Of a stretch of 22,288 bases of DNA, positions 20,183 through 22,288 are shown piece after piece (the first letter of the stretch is position 1; each line of letters starts with the position of its first letter). This DNA is from a virus. The notes below the pieces were generated by a model. It worked only from the letters and a program-made list of their open reading frames with translations, had not been told where the DNA came from and searched no databases. Made by a program: the position numbers and the translations under genes. The stretch lies in the IMG/VR virus record IMGVR_UViG_3300025122_000181, positions 1 through 22,288 of that record. One strand, written 5' to 3'.

Positions 20183-20866
20183 TTAGTGTTGTAGGAATAC
20201 AACAAGTTTTGGTTTTGCTTTGGACGCGTCACACATCCCGCAGGTGTTGCAGTTGACGCCACGCTTGACCTGTGCCGGACACACGACACCCTTAACGCCG
20301 TCCGGCGTGGTGAACGTCTCGCCGGACCACTCGGGCACGTTGCGCAGCTGTGGCTTGCGGCTACCCGGTACCTTCAATCCACCGGCTACCATGGCCGTTC
20401 GCCAGCCTTCACGGATCCGTTCGTCCGCTTCGGTGGTTGAGTGAACCGAAGCCATAGCCAAGCCTTTAAGGTGTTGGCCCTTGTCCGCCGCAAAGTGTGT
20501 GTAGAGTAGGAGCCCACGCATACCCGCCGCTCGGATGTCATCCGCCCAGCTGGACACGGTGTCCCGGTCGAATACCCAAGGGTCACCACCAACGGCGCCG
20601 CGTACGTATCGAGCTGACCGCACGGACTTGTCAATCGCCCACCGTAGCGAGTACTCGACCGGCTTATCCGCAAACCTGCGCTGCATGCTGGCTTGCGCAC
20701 CGATGGGTCGACCGCTCCAGTGGTAGCAGCCATTGCGCCGCATCGGGCAGCCGTCACAGGATTGCTCTACCTCGTTACGGGTAGCACCCACGTAACCTTG
20801 TGGGATGTTGCCGGTCTTGCTGTTGCCGGATGTCGGACGCCATAGCATTGTGAATGGTTTTTTCAT
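20183..20866 (-). CDS. Cys-rich phage protein (CDGCP..GCY type)
   Basis: 227 residues. N-terminal SCDGCPMRRNGCYHWSGRP, a middle region with VFDRDTVSSWADDIRAAGMRGLLLYTH, and C-terminal GVVCPAQVKRGVNCNTCGMCD followed by KLVVFLQH. This arrangement occurs in a phage and plasmid protein family of unknown function, whose Cys clusters suggest metal or Fe-S binding. It has its own upstream region with GAGGAACACC before the ATG. The family link is from memory of the motif pattern, not a search. Confidence 0.7.
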   Translation of the reverse strand: MKKPFTMLWRPTSGNSKTGNIPQGYVGATRNEVEQSCDGCPMRRNGCYHWSGRPIGAQASMQRRFADKPVEYSLRWAIDKSVRSARYVRGAVGGDPWVFDRDTVSSWADDIRAAGMRGLLLYTHFAADKGQHLKGLAMASVHSTTEADERIREGWRTAMVAGGLKVPGSRKPQLRNVPEWSGETFTTPDGVKGVVCPAQVKRGVNCNTCGMCDASKAKPKLVVFLQH

Positions 20867-20899
20867 GTTGTGGTGTTCCTCTGTTGTGGTGTGGTGTCT

Positions 20900-20930
20900 G
20901 ATACTATCTTAACCGATTAACGCGCGGTTG
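20900..20930 (-). promoter_or_regulatory. Promoter/operator region with TAACCGATTA element
   Basis: Upstream of the Cys-rich gene the plus strand reads TTAACCGATTAACGCGCGGTT, with AACCG (20911-20915) and CGGTT (20925-20929) as arms. On the minus strand the element is followed by AAGATAGTAT, a possible -10. The same TAACCGATTA block lies upstream of the gene at 21638-22141, so a shared regulator is possible. Confidence 0.35.
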
Positions 20931-20966
20931 TGTGGTTTTTTTTCGATTATTTTTGTGGTGGATAGA

Positions 20967-21003
20967 GCGCGTGTGCGTGCGCGCCCGCTATTGTGATAGG
21001 GCG
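20967..21003. repeat. 37-bp GC repeat, copy 2
   Basis: Identical to copy 1 except for the three variable bases (CTA side of the TGTGATAGGGCG tail). It stands between the hairpin at 21011-21038 and the promoter region of the Cys-rich gene. Confidence 0.88.
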
Positions 21004-21010
21004 CACCCGT

Positions 21011-21038
21011 ACGGGGCAGGGCTTGCGCCCCGCCCCGT
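21011..21038 (-). other. 12-bp GC hairpin with GCAA tetraloop
   Basis: In the minus-strand transcript ACGGGGCGGGGC pairs with GCCCTGCCCCGT (one G.U) around a GCAA loop, a GNRA tetraloop. It lies five bases after the stop of the zinc-ribbon gene. No T-tract follows, so it is more likely a pause, processing or 3'-protection element than a simple terminator. Confidence 0.6.
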
Positions 21039-21043
21039 TTGGT

Positions 21044-21310
21044 TTAGTGGTTCAAAAATCGGATTTTTGTGTTTGATGGGCAAGGGGTATCACCGGTTGA
21101 ACCGTTTGATCCTTTTGGGCACACGATAAGGTGAGTCGTTGCCGTAAGCGTGTAGATATCCCGCCACTCGGATCCGCAGTTAACGCACTCAACCTCCTGG
21201 AATAGGATCCCCGTGTTTTGCAGCTCGTCGTGTATCCGTCCTGTTTCAAAGTGATCGGATCCGCACGTTGGGCATTTTCCGCAATACGTTGGGCATTTAT
21301 TGTTGTCCAT
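21044..21310 (-). CDS. Zinc-ribbon protein
   Basis: 88 residues. CPTYCGKCPTCGSDHF at the start, ECVNCGSEWRD in the middle and a further CPKG...PCP at the end: at least two CxxC pairs forming a zinc ribbon, with the pattern CxxCG...C..CGxxW common to small phage nucleic-acid-binding proteins. GGGGGATACC precedes the ATG. Function unknown. Confidence 0.7.
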   Translation of the reverse strand: MDNNKCPTYCGKCPTCGSDHFETGRIHDELQNTGILFQEVECVNCGSEWRDIYTLTATTHLIVCPKGSNGSTGDTPCPSNTKIRFLNH

Positions 21311-21319
21311 GGTATCCCC

Positions 21320-21607
21320 CTACACGTATTCGACGGTAATGGTTGCGTTAGGCATTGCTGGGCTCACCGTGTTGACGAGCCTTTTGGTCATACCGCTTTT
21401 ACCGCCCCGTTCATCGATGCAAGGCATGCACAGCACTTTGTATCCGATTGATTTTCCGTCCGCTTTGATAATGATCATCTCGGGCGGTAAGCGGTCGATG
21501 TCCAGCGCTTTGCTACATGCTGCGCAATACCAGTCCTCTACCCGCCCGTTTGTGAATATCGCCCGTTTTGCTTCGCGGTTAAGTTTTGCTTCGAGTTTAT
21601 CAAGCAT
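21320..21607 (-). CDS. Small CxxC protein
   Basis: 95 residues. WYCAACSKALDI and VLCMPCIDERGGK form a two-knuckle metal site about 35 residues apart. N-terminal helix MLDKLEAKLNREAKRA is charged. Leader ACACCACAAACGGAGAACACCAC before the ATG fits the recurrent pattern. Function unknown. Confidence 0.7.
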   Translation of the reverse strand: MLDKLEAKLNREAKRAIFTNGRVEDWYCAACSKALDIDRLPPEMIIIKADGKSIGYKVLCMPCIDERGGKSGMTKRLVNTVSPAMPNATITVEYV

Positions 21608-21637
21608 GTGGTGTTCTCCGTTTGTGGTGTTGGTTGA

Positions 21638-22141
21638 TTAGTCTTCGAGTTCTGTCACGTCCCAGCACCACCCGCAGGCACCGATGCCGTACAGGGTCAT
21701 GGTCGGAATGCCGTTGCGCGCGCGCTTGTCGCCTTCATTCACGTCTGGCTCGTCGGTACAGTTCTCGTCGGTGATGATTACGCGGTTCTGTGCGTCTATT
21801 TCGATTCGCATTTCCATCCATTCAGCGATCTCGTGTGCGACTTTAAGGGTGAACATCGGGCACGCCCACCCATTCCATCGGTGGCCCAAGTGGTAGCCCT
21901 CGAAGTCGGGTCCGCCATTAAGGTTGAACATCGCCTTGCGCCACCGGGGCGTGGACATCTCGATGTCCACGACGTAGAAGCCGTGCTTCTTGATTGCGTC
22001 AAGGTTGAACGTGTAGCCGAACCCGCCGCCTTCGGGGTACGCGGTGAGTGTCTCGCCATCCCAAGAGTCCACGCGGAGTGCGCCAGCTGGGTAGTCGAGT
22101 GCATCGGGGATAATGATGTCGTTGGGTTGGAAGTTGTACAT
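21638..22141 (-). CDS. Hypothetical protein
   Basis: 167 residues from MYNFQPNDIIIPDALDY; the ATG at 22141 follows CACCACAACAGAGGAACAC. The N-terminal half has the look of a small beta-rich domain (GALRVDSWDGETLTAYPEGGGFGYTFNLD...). The second half is mixed and ends GACGWCWDVTELED. No family recognised. First gene of the visible right-arm run. Confidence 0.7.
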   Translation of the reverse strand: MYNFQPNDIIIPDALDYPAGALRVDSWDGETLTAYPEGGGFGYTFNLDAIKKHGFYVVDIEMSTPRWRKAMFNLNGGPDFEGYHLGHRWNGWACPMFTLKVAHEIAEWMEMRIEIDAQNRVIITDENCTDEPDVNEGDKRARNGIPTMTLYGIGACGWCWDVTELED

Positions 22142-22177
22142 GTGTTCCTCTGTTGTGGTGTTGTACCTTGATGGCAC

Positions 22178-22203
22178 ATTATTAATATAACCGATTATTC
22201 GGT
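22178..22203 (-). promoter_or_regulatory. Promoter/operator region with ACCGA-TTAT-TCGGT palindrome
   Basis: ACCGA (22190-22194) and TCGGT (22199-22203) form a perfect inverted repeat. On the minus strand it is followed by TATATTAATAAT, a likely -10 region about 40-50 bases upstream of the ATG at 22141. No clear -35 is seen. Confidence 0.4.
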
Positions 22204-22256
22204 GATTCGCTGAGTTATTTTGATTAATCGCATGCCTGTAGATCCCAGCTGTTGCC

Positions 22257-22288
22257 GCGCGTGTGCGTGCGCGCCCGCTTCTGTGATA
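22257..22288. repeat. 37-bp GC repeat, copy 3 (cut by window end)
   Basis: Matches copies 1 and 2 over all visible bases apart from the variable triplet (TTC). The window ends within the TGTGATAGGGCG tail, so more copies may lie to the right. Confidence 0.85.

Noticed and set aside
1-22288. Integrase, excisionase or attachment site indicating a prophage
   Set aside because: No recombinase-like gene is visible. The tRNA lies inside an operon and shows no flanking duplicate of its 3' end, so there is no evidence for integration in this window.

Overview
This window looks like part of a double-stranded DNA tailed-phage genome (Caudoviricetes). It carries a lysis cassette, RecT/YqaJ recombination genes, a primase and a VapE-type helicase, SSB, a superfamily 2 helicase, a DNA methyltransferase and many small dense overlapping genes. 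No integrase, terminase, capsid or tail operon is visible. The host cannot be named. Shine-Dalgarno sites are strong (AGGAG) and promoters resemble sigma-70 sites, so it is bacterial. A lysine/alanine-rich H1-like tail and a 7-deazaguanine gene pair are the more distinctive traits.

Layout. 1-960 (+): a small partial gene, an L,D-transpeptidase-fold lysis enzyme and a one-TM holin-like protein, each overlapping the next by a few bases. They converge on a minus-strand zinc-ribbon/TM gene and two terminator hairpins (1261-1367). 1436-4172 (-): YqaJ exonuclease, RecT and two unknown genes, fired from a divergent control region (4173-4287) with a near-consensus promoter and a perfect 19-bp operator. 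On the other side of that region lie a Cro/YdaS-like regulator and an H1-like protein (+). 4767-8239 (-): HTH regulator, CHC2-Toprim primase, VapE-like helicase and two unknown genes. 8240-9151: a second divergent control region and two plus-strand genes that look like duplicated small virion proteins.

9113-13314 (-): SF2 helicase, NrdR-like zinc ribbon, SSB, a truncated PP-loop ORF, a DpdA-like transglycosylase, QueC, a tRNA-Asn(GUU), a short possibly exported protein and a winged-helix protein. QueC and the DpdA-like protein would make and insert a 7-deazaguanine base. The tRNA lies between queC and the next gene and belongs to the GUN-anticodon class used by cellular tRNA-guanine transglycosylases. 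13440-18223 (-): mostly unknown acidic phage proteins plus a C5-cytosine methyltransferase-like protein. The largest protein repeats a winged-helix module also seen at the C-terminus of the VapE-like helicase.

18224-22288: an AT-rich segment bracketed by four copies of TGTCCCTACC (origin or control candidate), a possible regulator, a strong minus-strand terminator, and a right arm of small cysteine-pair proteins. That arm contains three dispersed copies of a 37-bp alternating purine-pyrimidine repeat. It also contains a chain of four very small genes (27, 65, 59 and 34 aa) joined by GTGA overlaps, in which each ribosome-binding site is written in the last codons of the gene before it. Many genes on the minus strand share one leader: ACACCAC, then (A)GGAGAAACACC, then ATG.

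Functions are read from motifs by eye only; no searches were run.
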